The notes: a model not told the origin generated them from the sequence alone. Shown: positions 44,756-53,944, counted from the stretch's first letter. The stretch is DNA of 64,000 nt from Intestinibacter bartlettii (GCF_000154445.1 NZ_DS499565.1); one strand, 5' to 3'. Numbers and translations are program-made.

Positions 44756-44985
44756 AAAAATCCCCGCCCTAAACATAAATTTGTTTAGGGACGAGGATAT
44801 TTTCTTCGCGGTACCACCCTAATTAGCCTAAAAAAGACTCACTTAGATAGTCTTTAAGCCAACTACGGCCAAATAATTTAATACTAACAAGTTCAAAAAT
44901 ATTATTTAACTAATTCACACCTACCATTAGCTCTCTGAATAAATTTTATTTTCTACTACTTTAGTTTATTTGATAAAATTTTCAG
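44756..44985 (-). promoter_or_regulatory. T-box riboswitch controlling leuS
   Basis: On the minus strand the conserved T-box AGGGTGGTACCGCG (44807-44820) is followed by a terminator made of CGTCCCTAAACA and its partner, with a run of T (44756-44795). Upstream, AGAGAGC with a GGTAGGTG block (about 44920-44940) fits the distal part of stem I. A CTT at 44889-44891, after GAA, is a reasonable leucine specifier codon, but I assign it tentatively. Confidence 0.92.
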
Positions 44986-45036
44986 TTTATTACTAAATTT
45001 TTTAAATTTTCGTTATAATTCAATATATTATCATTT

Positions 45037-45387
45037 TTAGTTTAAAGTGTCAATATCTACATATGGAGCATCTTTCCATAATTTCTCAAGGTTGTAGAAT
45101 TCTCTGTTTTCTTCGTCAAATACATGTACTATTATATCCCCATAATCAAGTAATATCCAAGTTTGTGTATCGTATCCTTCTTTTGCTCTTGGTTCTATTC
45201 CTTGTTCTGTGAATGCATCTTGTACACTATCAGCTATAGCTTTTACTTGTCTAGATGAAGATGCAGTAGCTATTATAAAATAATCACAAAGACTAGAAAC
45301 TTGTCCTATATTAATTATTGATATATCTTGGCCTAATTTATCGTCAATTGCATCGTACGCAACTTTAACCATTTGTTCAACTGTCAT
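45037..45387 (-). CDS. rsfS: Ribosomal silencing factor RsfS
   Basis: RsfS binds L14 on the 50S subunit and blocks subunit joining in starved cells. The 116-residue protein has the conserved LCDYFIIATASSSRQVKAIAD block and the DYGDIIVHVFDEENREFYNLEKLW end. TGAGGTAATT precedes the ATG. It lies downstream of yqeK and nadD on the minus strand, as in many Firmicutes. Confidence 0.95.
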   Translation of the reverse strand: MTVEQMVKVAYDAIDDKLGQDISIINIGQVSSLCDYFIIATASSSRQVKAIADSVQDAFTEQGIEPRAKEGYDTQTWILLDYGDIIVHVFDEENREFYNLEKLWKDAPYVDIDTLN

Positions 45388-45500
45388 TTAATTACCTCAC
45401 TTTCAAAAAATTGTTCTTTATCTATATAACGCATATTTTATTCGTTATAAAACAACATATTTATTTATTATATCATATATTTAGACTTGAACCAACAAAT

Positions 45501-46094
45501 TTAAATATTTTCTTGCATAAGATAATTTCTAGCTTTTACACTTCTTGGATGAATTAATTGATCGTTGTCTATTACAAATTTTATTGTGTTGTTAAATGAA
45601 GTAATTAATGCCTTGTCTAATTGCTTATTAAATGATAGTTCCCTAAGATAATCAACTCCTGGAAAATTTCTTCCTTCTTCTATCATATCTGCCATAAATA
45701 TTATTTTTTCTAATATAGACATATTTTCTCTTCCTGTTGTATGATATCTTACTGCATTTATTATATCCATATCTTGTATATTAAATACGTCTTGAATTGC
45801 AAAAGATCCAATTATACTATGAGATAATGCTATATTATCTACTTCTAGTGGGTCTAATTCTATATTGTATTTTTCTACATATGAATCTATTTGTTCTTTT
45901 GTAAAATATTTTGCACAATCATGTACAAGTCCAGCTAAATAAGCCTTTTCCTTGTCATAGCCATATATTTCGCTTAATTTTATTGCACACTTTGCCACAT
46001 TGATTGAATGCTCTAATCTTTTTGGCTTAAGCATTGTATTTAATTTTTCTATTATTTGTTTTGTATCTATATTCTCTATGTTCAAATTATTCAT
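45501..46094 (-). CDS. yqeK: HD-domain diadenosine tetraphosphatase YqeK
   Basis: The 197-residue protein has HD-domain metal ligands in KRLEHSINVAKCA, LVHDCAKYFT, LSHSIIG and RYHTTG. YqeK proteins cleave Ap4A symmetrically. The ATG at 46094 lies inside the nadD stop region (ATGAATAA), so translation is coupled with nadD; the alternative start four codons earlier overlaps the GGAG site. It works with nadD and rsfS in the conserved nadD-yqeK-rsfS cluster. Confidence 0.92.
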   Translation of the reverse strand: MNNLNIENIDTKQIIEKLNTMLKPKRLEHSINVAKCAIKLSEIYGYDKEKAYLAGLVHDCAKYFTKEQIDSYVEKYNIELDPLEVDNIALSHSIIGSFAIQDVFNIQDMDIINAVRYHTTGRENMSILEKIIFMADMIEEGRNFPGVDYLRELSFNKQLDKALITSFNNTIKFVIDNDQLIHPRSVKARNYLMQENI

Positions 46095-46776
46095 CTCCAA
46101 CTCCATATAAATTCTTTTCGTATATATATCTTTCTACGTTTTCAGGAACTAAATACCTCACTGAATTTCCTCTTTTTAATTGGTCTCTTATATATGTAGA
46201 TGATATATCTAGAGAAGGAACGTAAACACTTATTATATTTGCATTGTATTTTGTTTCAAGCTTTTCTATTTGGTCTTGTGCTCTAAGTAAACTTATTCCC
46301 GGTCTAGTTGCCGCTATAAATGTAGCTAATCTAAAGTTTTCCTCTACGTCTTTCCACTCTTCTATATCACAAATTGCATCTGCCCCTGTTATAAAGAAAA
46401 ATTCTGCCCCTGGATAGTTTTTCTTTAAATGTCTAAGTGTATCTACTGTATATGTTTTTCCCTTTTTCTCAATTTCAGTATTAAAAGCTATAAAATCTTT
46501 GTTTTTAGCAACTGCTAAAAGCACCATATTATATCTATCGTATTTGTTCGTAATATTCCATAATTTATGTGGTGGGTCTCCAGAAGGTATAAATATAATT
46601 TTATCTAATTTATATTTACATCTAATAAATTCCACTGTAGCTAAATGTGCATAGTGTATTGGGTCAAAAGTCCCTCCTAAAACACCCACTCTAAGTCCAT
46701 CATAATTGTTTTCAAAATCTGCTATCTTATCGTTATTATAAAATTTAGATTCGATAACTAAATCATAAATACTCAT
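46087..46776 (-). CDS. nadD: Nicotinate-nucleotide adenylyltransferase
   Basis: NadD makes deamido-NAD from nicotinate mononucleotide and ATP. The 229-residue protein has the nucleotidyltransferase motif GTFDPIHYAHL (35-45) and the SxTxxR-type motif ISSTYIRDQL near the C-terminus. About 28 residues precede the usual start of the family (normally near GILGGTFDP). AAGGAGAGTATTA before the first ATG supports translation from that longer start. Confidence 0.94.
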   Translation of the reverse strand: MSIYDLVIESKFYNNDKIADFENNYDGLRVGVLGGTFDPIHYAHLATVEFIRCKYKLDKIIFIPSGDPPHKLWNITNKYDRYNMVLLAVAKNKDFIAFNTEIEKKGKTYTVDTLRHLKKNYPGAEFFFITGADAICDIEEWKDVEENFRLATFIAATRPGISLLRAQDQIEKLETKYNANIISVYVPSLDISSTYIRDQLKRGNSVRYLVPENVERYIYEKNLYGVGDE

Positions 46777-46948
46777 TAATACTCTCCTTTTTTTTACAAA
46801 TATAATAGTATTATATCATTTTTGGTTATATAAGGTAGATAAAATCTCACTATTAACATTTTCCATTTTATACAACTAAAAATAGTAAATAAAAATTATA
46901 TAGTATTATAAATAAACATAATTTTATATCTATTATAAAATGTTTGAT

Positions 46949-46978
46949 TTGTGTCAACAATCTTATGTAGTATATAAT
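46949..46978 (+). promoter_or_regulatory. Probable sigma-A promoter of recX
   Basis: TTGTGT (46949-46954) and a perfect TATAAT (46973-46978) are 18 bases apart and lie 32 bases before the recX start codon. Confidence 0.5.
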
Positions 46979-47010
46979 ATAACTATTAACAAAAAATAAG
47001 GAGAATAAAC

Positions 47011-47652
47011 ATGGGAATTATAACAAAAATTGAATCTCAGAAAAAACGAGACGATAGAGTTAATATATACATAGATGAAAAATTCTTTATGGCGATTTAT
47101 AAAGAACTTGTATTTACTTTTAACTTAAAAAAAGGCCAAGAAATCGACCCTAATAATCTTAAAAGTATTTTAGATAATGAAATGTATATGAAAGCTAAAA
47201 ATAAAGCATTATCTATACTTTCAAAAGCAAGTCAATCTGAAAAACAAATTCGCCAAAAACTAGCTAAAGATTATGAAGAAGATACTATAGACAGGGTTAT
47301 CGAATTTTTACAAAAATATAAGTTTGTTGATGATGAAGATTTGGCAAGTAGAATAGTAAATACTAACGTAAATTTAAATAAATACGGTAAAAATAAAATA
47401 AAACAAAATCTATATAATAAAGGTATCGAAAAAAGTATTATTGAAACTGCAATAGACGATATAGATACTGACAAGGAATTTGAAAATGCTCTTTATCTAG
47501 GTAAAAAAAGATATGAAAGATTAAAAAATGAAGACCCTAGAAAAGCATATCAAAAAATAGGTAATCATTTAGCTTATAAAGGTTTCAACTATGATATAAT
47601 AAAAAAAGTATTGAATAAACTTTTTAACGATGTTGATGAATATTCTTGTTAA
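47011..47652 (+). CDS. recX: RecA regulatory protein RecX
   Basis: RecX binds RecA filaments and modulates homologous recombination. The 213-residue protein is built of three-helix repeats, with ALSILSKASQSEKQIRQKLA as the most conserved block; the rest is lysine-rich and helical. AAGGAGAATAAAC precedes the ATG. recA is not in the window. A 28-residue membrane peptide gene follows after 19 bases. Confidence 0.9.
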   Translation: MGIITKIESQKKRDDRVNIYIDEKFFMAIYKELVFTFNLKKGQEIDPNNLKSILDNEMYMKAKNKALSILSKASQSEKQIRQKLAKDYEEDTIDRVIEFLQKYKFVDDEDLASRIVNTNVNLNKYGKNKIKQNLYNKGIEKSIIETAIDDIDTDKEFENALYLGKKRYERLKNEDPRKAYQKIGNHLAYKGFNYDIIKKVLNKLFNDVDEYSC

Positions 47653-47671
47653 TTATAATTGGAGGTAGAGT

Positions 47672-47758
47672 ATGGCAAAAATAGCTATAGCAATAGTATG
47701 TGTAATTCTTGGTGTTTACAATATTAGAAATTTATATAAACAAGATAGAATGAGATAA
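47672..47758 (+). CDS. Small single-pass membrane peptide, 28 residues
   Basis: The frame encodes MAKIAIAIVCVILGVYNIRN followed by eight more residues, mostly charged. It has one hydrophobic helix (about 3-15) and a positive C-terminal end. TTGGAGGTAGAGT before the ATG is an excellent ribosome site. It lies 19 bases after recX and ends right at a terminator, so it is cotranscribed with recX. I do not recognise a family, and its role in recombination or otherwise is unknown. Confidence 0.65.
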   Translation: MAKIAIAIVCVILGVYNIRNLYKQDRMR

Positions 47759-47760
47759 TA

Positions 47761-47787
47761 AAAAGGAGGTTATAAAGCCTCCTTTTT
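47761..47787 (+). terminator. Terminator of the recX operon
   Basis: AAAAGGAGG and CCTCCTTTT form a 9-base stem with an 8-base loop and a T tail. It lies directly after the small membrane peptide. Confidence 0.85.
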
Positions 47788-47815
47788 ATTTGTTTTGTAT
47801 ATAATTTAGATATGA

Positions 47816-48340
47816 TTATCTAATACATTTTTTTAATGCTTTAGCAACTGGAACACCTATTACTAATCCAACTACTATCTGAGTTATGTTCCCTGGTATT
47901 GACATAACTGGAGATACCCAGTTTCCATATAAAATACCTTCTGTTGCATAGTAACCTGCTATCATCCATACTCCTGATACTAATATACCTGCTATATTTA
48001 CAAGCATATTGTTTCCTTCTCTTCCATTAGACCAAGCAATTTTTCCTATTATATATCCCATAATTCCTCTTACTACAAATGTAAATGGGGCCCACATTGC
48101 CCATTCTGATAATAAATCAAATAAGCCCATTCCAAATGCCCCTGCTGCTGCTCCTTTTTTAGGTCCAAATACGATTGCTGCTATAAATAACATTGTATTA
48201 CCTAAATGAACTAATCCTCCAGATGCTGCTATAGGTAATCTGATATTTATAAATCTTGTTGCAATATAAACTAATGCTATTAAAAGTGCTGTTTCTACTA
48301 GGTCTTTAGTATTTACTTTTGTTTGTTGTGCTTGTTGCAT
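47816..48340 (-). CDS. ECF transporter S component
   Basis: A 174-residue protein with about five to six hydrophobic helices and the alanine-rich first helix (VETALLIALVYIATRFINIRLP) and glycine-rich FGPKKGAAAGAFGMGLFDLL typical of ECF substrate-binding (S) components (PF07155-like). It would capture a vitamin or precursor and work with a shared EcfA-A'-T energising module, which is not in this window. GAAAGGGGATAG precedes the ATG. The substrate cannot be named; no riboswitch is obvious upstream. Confidence 0.85.
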   Translation of the reverse strand: MQQAQQTKVNTKDLVETALLIALVYIATRFINIRLPIAASGGLVHLGNTMLFIAAIVFGPKKGAAAGAFGMGLFDLLSEWAMWAPFTFVVRGIMGYIIGKIAWSNGREGNNMLVNIAGILVSGVWMIAGYYATEGILYGNWVSPVMSIPGNITQIVVGLVIGVPVAKALKKCIR

Positions 48341-48391
48341 TTTCTATCCCCTTTCTAATAAGTATTTTAAAATATAAATTATTGTAATTTT

Positions 48392-48429
48392 GAATTACTG
48401 CTACTTTATTTCTAAAATAGCAGTAATCT
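48392..48429 (-). terminator. Hairpin between aminotransferase and S-component genes
   Basis: ATTACTGCTA and TAGCAGTAAT form a perfect 10-base stem with a 16-base loop, close to the aminotransferase stop codon. It lacks a clear T run on the minus strand, so it could be a weak terminator or a leader structure of the S-component gene. Confidence 0.5.
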
Positions 48430-48435
48430 ATAATT

Positions 48436-49590
48436 TTATGCATTGTAATATTTATTAAATAATTCTACTAAATTTTTATCAGTTTTAAATCCTAAATCTT
48501 TAAGTCCTAAGTCTATATAATTTAAAACAGGTACTATAGCTTCATATTTTGCATTTTCACCCATATGACCAATTCTAAGTATTTTACCAGTATATTGGTT
48601 TAATGAAGTTGTCATAACTAAATTGTATTTTTCTAACAAATGTTTTACTAAGTTTCCTGCTCCAATCTCTTCATCAATGCATATAGCTGTGACTGTATTT
48701 GAATATCCATTTTCTAAGAATAAATTAAGTCCATATTCTTTAACTGCTTTTCTTGTAGCATTTGCAATTTTTGCATGTCTATTATGTACGTTTTCTAGAC
48801 CTTCTTCTAATATATTATCAAGTGCTACATCAAGCCCCATAATATCGCTTATTGGCATTGTATATGGGAACCATTTATCTCTATAATAATTTTCCCATAT
48901 TGTTAAATTACAGTAGAAACCTATTATTGGTGTCTTTCTATTTTTCATAGCATTTTTAGCATCTTCACTGACAGATACCATAGTAAGTCCTGTTGGCGCT
49001 GAAATTGCCTTTTGTGAGCCACCACAAACTATATCTAATTGCCAATTATCTACTTCTATATTTTCTCCTACCATTGCTGCAACTGAATCAACAACTGTAA
49101 GTATGTTGTATTTTTTTAGTAATGGGCATATTTTCGATAAATCATTTAAAACCCCTGTTGGAGTATCACAATGTACAACTGTAGCATATTTAAAGTCGTG
49201 ATCTTTTTCTAGGAATTTTTCTAATTTGTCTACATCTATTTCTTTATTGTAATCATCAGAGAAGTAAACCACTTCCCCTCCATACATTTTTACAAAGTCA
49301 TCAAATCCTTTACCAAATATACCGTTATCTATTACTAAAACACGATCTCCATTTTCAGTAAGTGATGCACATGCTGCTTCTAATCCTAACATCCCTTCAC
49401 CACTTAATATATAGACATCATTTTTTGTTTTTAATATTTTTGCCATTTTATCGCAAGTATTTTTATAAAATTCGCAGAAGTCTAAATCTACATCGGGATT
49501 TGTAGTTTTTTCTGCTCTTTTTAATCTTACATTTTCTCTAACTTCTGATGGTCCTGGTGTATAAACTATTTTATCGTTCATTTTATCCAT
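48436..49590 (-). CDS. Class V aminotransferase, alanine/serine-glyoxylate type
   Basis: A 384-residue PLP enzyme of the alanine-glyoxylate/serine-pyruvate aminotransferase family. Key parts are the opening TPGPSEV, the PLP-binding aspartate in VVDSVAAM, and the Schiff-base lysine in CGGSQKAISAPTGL. The related PhnW enzymes act on aminoethylphosphonate, but no phosphonate genes are nearby. AGGGGTGACAAT precedes the ATG. Substrate is not resolved. Confidence 0.85.
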   Translation of the reverse strand: MDKMNDKIVYTPGPSEVRENVRLKRAEKTTNPDVDLDFCEFYKNTCDKMAKILKTKNDVYILSGEGMLGLEAACASLTENGDRVLVIDNGIFGKGFDDFVKMYGGEVVYFSDDYNKEIDVDKLEKFLEKDHDFKYATVVHCDTPTGVLNDLSKICPLLKKYNILTVVDSVAAMVGENIEVDNWQLDIVCGGSQKAISAPTGLTMVSVSEDAKNAMKNRKTPIIGFYCNLTIWENYYRDKWFPYTMPISDIMGLDVALDNILEEGLENVHNRHAKIANATRKAVKEYGLNLFLENGYSNTVTAICIDEEIGAGNLVKHLLEKYNLVMTTSLNQYTGKILRIGHMGENAKYEAIVPVLNYIDLGLKDLGFKTDKNLVELFNKYYNA

Positions 49591-49753
49591 ATTGTCACCC
49601 CTATATTTAACATATAAATTTGTATTGTATTGTTTATAACATTGAAAATAATTAAATTTCCACTATGTTTATAGAATAATTATATATTATATCTATTTTA
49701 TTTCAATATATTTTGTTATAAATTAGTAATTGTATGGGTTCAATTAAAAACTG

Positions 49754-49779
49754 ACTCCCTAATATAGAGAGTCAGCCTT
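49754..49779 (-). terminator. Terminator of the DUF4846 lipoprotein gene
   Basis: CTGACTC and GAGTCAG pair around a short AT loop; the minus strand then has a run of five T. It lies about 20 bases after the gene. Confidence 0.75.
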
Positions 49780-49800
49780 TTTATTAAATTTATTTATTTT

Positions 49801-50688
49801 TTAAAATCGTTTTAACTGGTCTTTTGAAAAAATCCATTCTGGTGTTCTTAAATTATCTCCAAAATCTAGGCTATACCATGGACTTAAATTATCATCATTT
49901 GGATTTATAAGAAGCTGTGTTTGCTGAGCTGGCATATAGCTTTGTGCTAACATAAATACTTTTTGACCCGTACTTTTATTTTCAGCCATATCTACTACTA
50001 TTACACAGTGTCCTGGAGAACCGCCTTTTATAAATACATCTCCTATCTGCATATCATCTACATCTACACTCTTTAACTCTTCATCTAAAGATAATGTAGA
50101 ACTATATGCAAAAACTAAATCCATATATTTTCTAAAAGTTGAATATGTATTACTTGGTTTTGCTCCTTTATAATATGAACATGAATTTTCCCCCACATTA
50201 ATTCTATATCCTCTTCTCCATTTACTATACTCCGCTTTAAATCCATCTACAAATTCAAAACTTATCTCATCATATCTTTTGTTTTGATATAGATATTCCG
50301 CTCTTAAAAGCATCACCGCATCTGCACATTGGTGCAAGTCCCTATCCCCTATATCTACATCAAATACGCTATCATATACATTCGCTTTGTCCTTTGTTCT
50401 TCCATCATAGTATTTAACTTTCTCGCCGTATTTTTCTAATTTGCTATTTCTTAAAAATTCCCCAAAACTATTTTCTTCTGTACTAACTCTTTCATATCCC
50501 TCTGGCACGTCATACCTTTCTTTTATCGTATTTTTATCTTTATGTACTGTAATAGTTTTATTTTTTTCATTATTGCTTATTGTATTACTTTGACTGCTTG
50601 TACTTTTTTGATCTACTTCATTACTACATCCACAGCAAATACAAATAACTAAACATAAGATACAACTAATTATTTTGATTTTTTTCAT
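49801..50688 (-). CDS. DUF4846-family putative lipoprotein
   Basis: This 295-residue protein has a signal peptide (about 1-20) ending in a cysteine-rich lipobox-like stretch (ICCGCSN), so it is probably lipid-anchored outside the membrane; the -3 position is not the usual Leu. After a Ser/Asn/Lys-rich linker comes a DUF4846 domain: CADAVMLLRAEYLY, GDVFIKGGSPGHCVIVVD and AQSYMPAQQ with SPWYSLDF. The biochemical function of the domain is unknown. It is divergent from rnz. Confidence 0.82.
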   Translation of the reverse strand: MKKIKIISCILCLVICICCGCSNEVDQKSTSSQSNTISNNEKNKTITVHKDKNTIKERYDVPEGYERVSTEENSFGEFLRNSKLEKYGEKVKYYDGRTKDKANVYDSVFDVDIGDRDLHQCADAVMLLRAEYLYQNKRYDEISFEFVDGFKAEYSKWRRGYRINVGENSCSYYKGAKPSNTYSTFRKYMDLVFAYSSTLSLDEELKSVDVDDMQIGDVFIKGGSPGHCVIVVDMAENKSTGQKVFMLAQSYMPAQQTQLLINPNDDNLSPWYSLDFGDNLRTPEWIFSKDQLKRF

Positions 50689-50845
50689 AATATCTCCCTC
50701 CCTATTTACTAATTCTATATTAAATGGTTAAAATATAGTTAAAAATAATGTTACAATATATAAAACTATTTATTTTACATATTATATAAAATTTCTTAAA
50801 AATTTTTTAATATATTCTTTCAAATATTAATTTAAGGAGAAAAAA

Positions 50846-51763
50846 ATGATAGATTTAACTTTACTAGGCTGCGGAGGCAATGTACCTATGCCAAATAGAT
50901 TTTTATCTTCCCTTTTTATAAATTATAAAGGTCGAAAAATGTTAATCGACTGCGGGGAAGGTACACAAATTGCTATGAAAAAATACAATTGTGGATTTAA
51001 AGCTATAGATTTAATACTGATAACTCATCTTCATGGAGATCATATAATAGGATTAATTGGACTTTTACAAACGATGGGCAATAGCGGAAAAACTGACGAT
51101 TTAACGATAGTTGGCCCCGTTGGTATAATAGATGCCATGAATGCTATAAAGGTTTTAGTTGAATACCTTCCATATAGGGTTTATGTTATTGAAAATCCAA
51201 AAGAAAAATTCAGTTTAGAACATGATATTTTAAAAGATATTGAGATATCCACAATAGATTTAGAACATTCTACTGAATGCATCGGATATAGCCTATATTT
51301 TAAAAGAAAGGCTAAATTTGATAGACAAAAAGCGATGTCTAATGAAATACCACAAATTTTATGGAAAAAGCTCCAAGAACAAGATACTGTAATTTATAAT
51401 GACAAAACATACTATTCAAGTATGGTTTTGGGAGATGAGCGAAAAGGTATAAAGCTGAGTTTTATAACAGATACTAGACCTACTTTTGAGATACCACAAT
51501 TTATATACGGAAGTGATTTATTTATATGTGAAGGAATGTACGGCGATGATTTAGATATATCAAAAGCCGTTAAAAACAAACATATGACTTTTAGGGAAGC
51601 CGCTAGTCTTGCAAATGCTGGAAATGTAGATAAACTTCTTTTAACACACTTTAGTCCATCTATTGAAGAACCAAAAGATTTTGCCCATAATGCAACCAAT
51701 CTATTTAAAGATACTATTATAGGTGAAGATGGACTGAGTTTAAGTTTATCATATAAAGATTAA
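50846..51763 (+). CDS. rnz: Ribonuclease Z
   Basis: RNase Z is a metallo-beta-lactamase-fold endonuclease that trims tRNA 3' ends. The 305-residue protein has the zinc motif THLHGDHIIGL, a further histidine in DLEHSTECIGY, and the LLTHFSP end motif. The flexible exosite arm lies in between. Length is typical. TTAAGGAGAA precedes the ATG. It is monocistronic with a strong terminator. Confidence 0.96.
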   Translation: MIDLTLLGCGGNVPMPNRFLSSLFINYKGRKMLIDCGEGTQIAMKKYNCGFKAIDLILITHLHGDHIIGLIGLLQTMGNSGKTDDLTIVGPVGIIDAMNAIKVLVEYLPYRVYVIENPKEKFSLEHDILKDIEISTIDLEHSTECIGYSLYFKRKAKFDRQKAMSNEIPQILWKKLQEQDTVIYNDKTYYSSMVLGDERKGIKLSFITDTRPTFEIPQFIYGSDLFICEGMYGDDLDISKAVKNKHMTFREAASLANAGNVDKLLLTHFSPSIEEPKDFAHNATNLFKDTIIGEDGLSLSLSYKD

Positions 51764-51770
51764 TTGTATA

Positions 51771-51810
51771 AAAAAAGAATTGCTGAAATTAAAAATAGCA
51801 ATTCTTTTTT
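51771..51810. terminator. Bidirectional terminator after rnz
   Basis: AAAAAAGAATTGCT and its exact complement enclose a 12-base loop. It ends rnz on the plus strand and lies downstream of the yhbY gene on the minus strand. Confidence 0.88.
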
Positions 51811-51855
51811 TATATTTAAAATATTAATATATTCTTTTTAATATAGTCAAATTAA

Positions 51856-52221
51856 CTATCTTCTAGATCTTTTAGTCGGTCTACCTTTTTTAGTAGTTCC
51901 TTCTTCTTGTACTTTTTTCTTAGCTACTTGACCTGGGAATAATATTTTAGGTTCTTCTAAATTTTTTCTGTATATTGTAAATTTAAAACCTATAGCTTGA
52001 ACGTATTCAGCTCTTAATGCATTGCATATTGCATTTGCAGTTTCTTTTGCGTCAAGTCCCGCAGTTTCAAGTATATTAACTTTAACTAGTTCTCTAGTGT
52101 CTAGCATATTATCTAATTGCTCTAAGAATCTTTCGTTTACACCGTCTTTACCTATTTGAGTTATAGGTTTCATAGTGTTAGCAAGAGATCTTAAGTAAGC
52201 TCTTTGTTTACTATTTAACAT
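51856..52221 (-). CDS. yhbY: YhbY-family RNA-binding protein (CRM domain)
   Basis: The CRM domain occupies the first about 96 residues (SKQRAYLRSLANTMKPITQIGKDG and the final GFKFTIYRK); YhbY proteins associate with 50S assembly intermediates. The 121-residue form has an extra basic C-terminal tail (lysine and arginine rich, ending KRSRR). AGGAGGAAGAA precedes the ATG. It follows obgE by 27 bases, a conserved pairing of two ribosome-assembly genes. Confidence 0.93.
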   Translation of the reverse strand: MLNSKQRAYLRSLANTMKPITQIGKDGVNERFLEQLDNMLDTRELVKVNILETAGLDAKETANAICNALRAEYVQAIGFKFTIYRKNLEEPKILFPGQVAKKKVQEEGTTKKGRPTKRSRR

Positions 52222-52248
52222 TTCTTCCTCCTAATTTGTATTTGAATC

Positions 52249-53529
52249 TTAGTTGTAGAATTCAAATTCTATTTCGTATATCTTAACTGTATCTCCGTCT
52301 TCTATGCCCATTTCTCTAAGTTTATCGAATACACCTTCGTTTTCCATAGTTTTTTGGAAGAATTGGATAGATTCCATATCTTCAAAGTCAACAGAGTACA
52401 TGATTCTTCTAAGTTTTTTACCAGTTACTACATAAACACCATCTTCATCTATTTCAACACTTAATCCTTCTTCAGCAGTGTTGTCAAGTTCTGGTCTGTA
52501 GTATTCTTCTTCTGATACTAATTCTATATCTTCTACTTCTTGAAGTAATTGTGAAGTATAAGCTATAACATCATCTACACCATCTCTAGTTGCAGCAGAC
52601 ATTTTGAATACTTTGTATCCTCTGTCTTCTAATGTCTTTTTAAAGTTTTCATAAACTGATTCATCGAATAATAAGTCAGCTTTATTTGCAACTACTATTT
52701 GAGGTCTAGTAGATAATTTTTCGTTGTATAATTTTAATTCGTCGTTGATTTTATCGAAATCTTCTATTGGATCTCTTCCTTCAATTCCTGATATATCAAC
52801 TACATGGATTAATACTTTTGTTCTTTCAACGTGTCTTAAGAAGTCGTGTCCAAGACCAACACCTTCTGCAGCACCTTCTATAAGTCCTGGTATATCTGCA
52901 AGAACAAAGCTATCTCCGAAATTAGTTTTAACAACTCCTAAGTTTGGAGTTAATGTTGTAAAGTGGTAATTAGCTATCTTTGGTCTAGCTTTAGTTACTA
53001 CTGATAGGAAAGTTGATTTTCCTACGTTAGGGAATCCTAATAGACCTACGTCTGCTATCATTTTAAGCTCTAGTATTACCCATCTTTCTTCACCATCAGT
53101 TCCTGATTTTGCAAAACTTGGTGCTTGTCTTATAGCATTTGCAAAGTGTTGGTTTCCTTTTCCGCCTCTACCACCTTTTGCAACTACTGCTTCATCACCA
53201 TCGTGTTTTAAGTCAGCTATTATTAAATTAGTAGCTTCGTCTCTTATTATTGTTCCTGGTGGAACTTTTAATACTAAATCTTCACCGTTTTTTCCTGCTT
53301 GTCTTTTTTTGCTTCCGTCTGCTCCTGGCTCACCTACATATTTCTTTTTGTATTTGAAATCCATTAAAGTTCTAAGACCTGTATCAACTTTGAAGATTAT
53401 ACTAGCTCCACGACCACCGTCTCCGCCGTCTGGGCCTCCTGCTGGAACATATTTTTCCCTTCTGAATGATACAGAACCATTTCCGCCGTTTCCTGCTTTT
53501 ACGAATATTCTAGCCTTATCTATAAACAA
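52249..53529 (-). CDS. obgE: GTPase ObgE/CgtA
   Basis: Obg binds late 50S subunits and links growth to (p)ppGpp; in Bacillus it also affects sporulation. The 426-residue protein has the glycine-rich Obg fold (KAGNGGNGSVSFRREKYVP), the GTPase motifs GFPNVGKST, DIPGLIEGA and NKAD, and the C-terminal OCT domain. The start is TTG at 53529 after AGGAGGTG with eight bases between. The earlier GTG overlaps that site and cannot be used well. Confidence 0.97.
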   Translation of the reverse strand: MFIDKARIFVKAGNGGNGSVSFRREKYVPAGGPDGGDGGRGASIIFKVDTGLRTLMDFKYKKKYVGEPGADGSKKRQAGKNGEDLVLKVPPGTIIRDEATNLIIADLKHDGDEAVVAKGGRGGKGNQHFANAIRQAPSFAKSGTDGEERWVILELKMIADVGLLGFPNVGKSTFLSVVTKARPKIANYHFTTLTPNLGVVKTNFGDSFVLADIPGLIEGAAEGVGLGHDFLRHVERTKVLIHVVDISGIEGRDPIEDFDKINDELKLYNEKLSTRPQIVVANKADLLFDESVYENFKKTLEDRGYKVFKMSAATRDGVDDVIAYTSQLLQEVEDIELVSEEEYYRPELDNTAEEGLSVEIDEDGVYVVTGKKLRRIMYSVDFEDMESIQFFQKTMENEGVFDKLREMGIEDGDTVKIYEIEFEFYN

Positions 53530-53637
53530 GTCTTTCACCTCCTAAGTAATATTTTTAGTGTTTCCAAATTTAAGGTATATATTATTCAATTAAATTAAAA
53601 CAAAAAGGAGTGTATATACACTCCTTTTCTTTTATAA

Positions 53638-53931
53638 TTATTCAGCAACTTCTACTACTGGATATATACTTACTTTTTTTCTTTTTTTGTCGTATCTTTC
53701 GAACTTAACAGTACCGTCTATTAATGCGAATAAAGTGTCATCTCCACCTTTACCTACATTAGTTCCTGGATGTATTTTAGTTCCTCTTTGTCTTACTATT
53801 ATACTTCCTGCAGTAACTACTTGTCCGTCATATCTTTTAACACCTAATCTTTTTGATATAGAATCTCTACCATTTTTAGAAGACCCTACCCCTTTTTTAG
53901 ATGCTAATAATTGTAAGTTCATGTTTAACAT
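53638..53931 (-). CDS. rpmA: 50S ribosomal protein L27, with cleavable N-terminus
   Basis: L27 is a ribosomal protein of the peptidyl-transferase region. The 97-residue precursor begins MLNMNLQLLASKKGVG. In Firmicutes this type of leader (LQxxA before SKKG) is removed by the protease Prp before L27 enters the ribosome, exposing the functional N-terminal tail. The prp gene is immediately upstream in the same operon. GGGGGTG precedes the ATG. Confidence 0.98.
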   Translation of the reverse strand: MLNMNLQLLASKKGVGSSKNGRDSISKRLGVKRYDGQVVTAGSIIVRQRGTKIHPGTNVGKGGDDTLFALIDGTVKFERYDKKRKKVSIYPVVEVAE

Positions 53932-53944
53932 TTGGAGTCACCCC

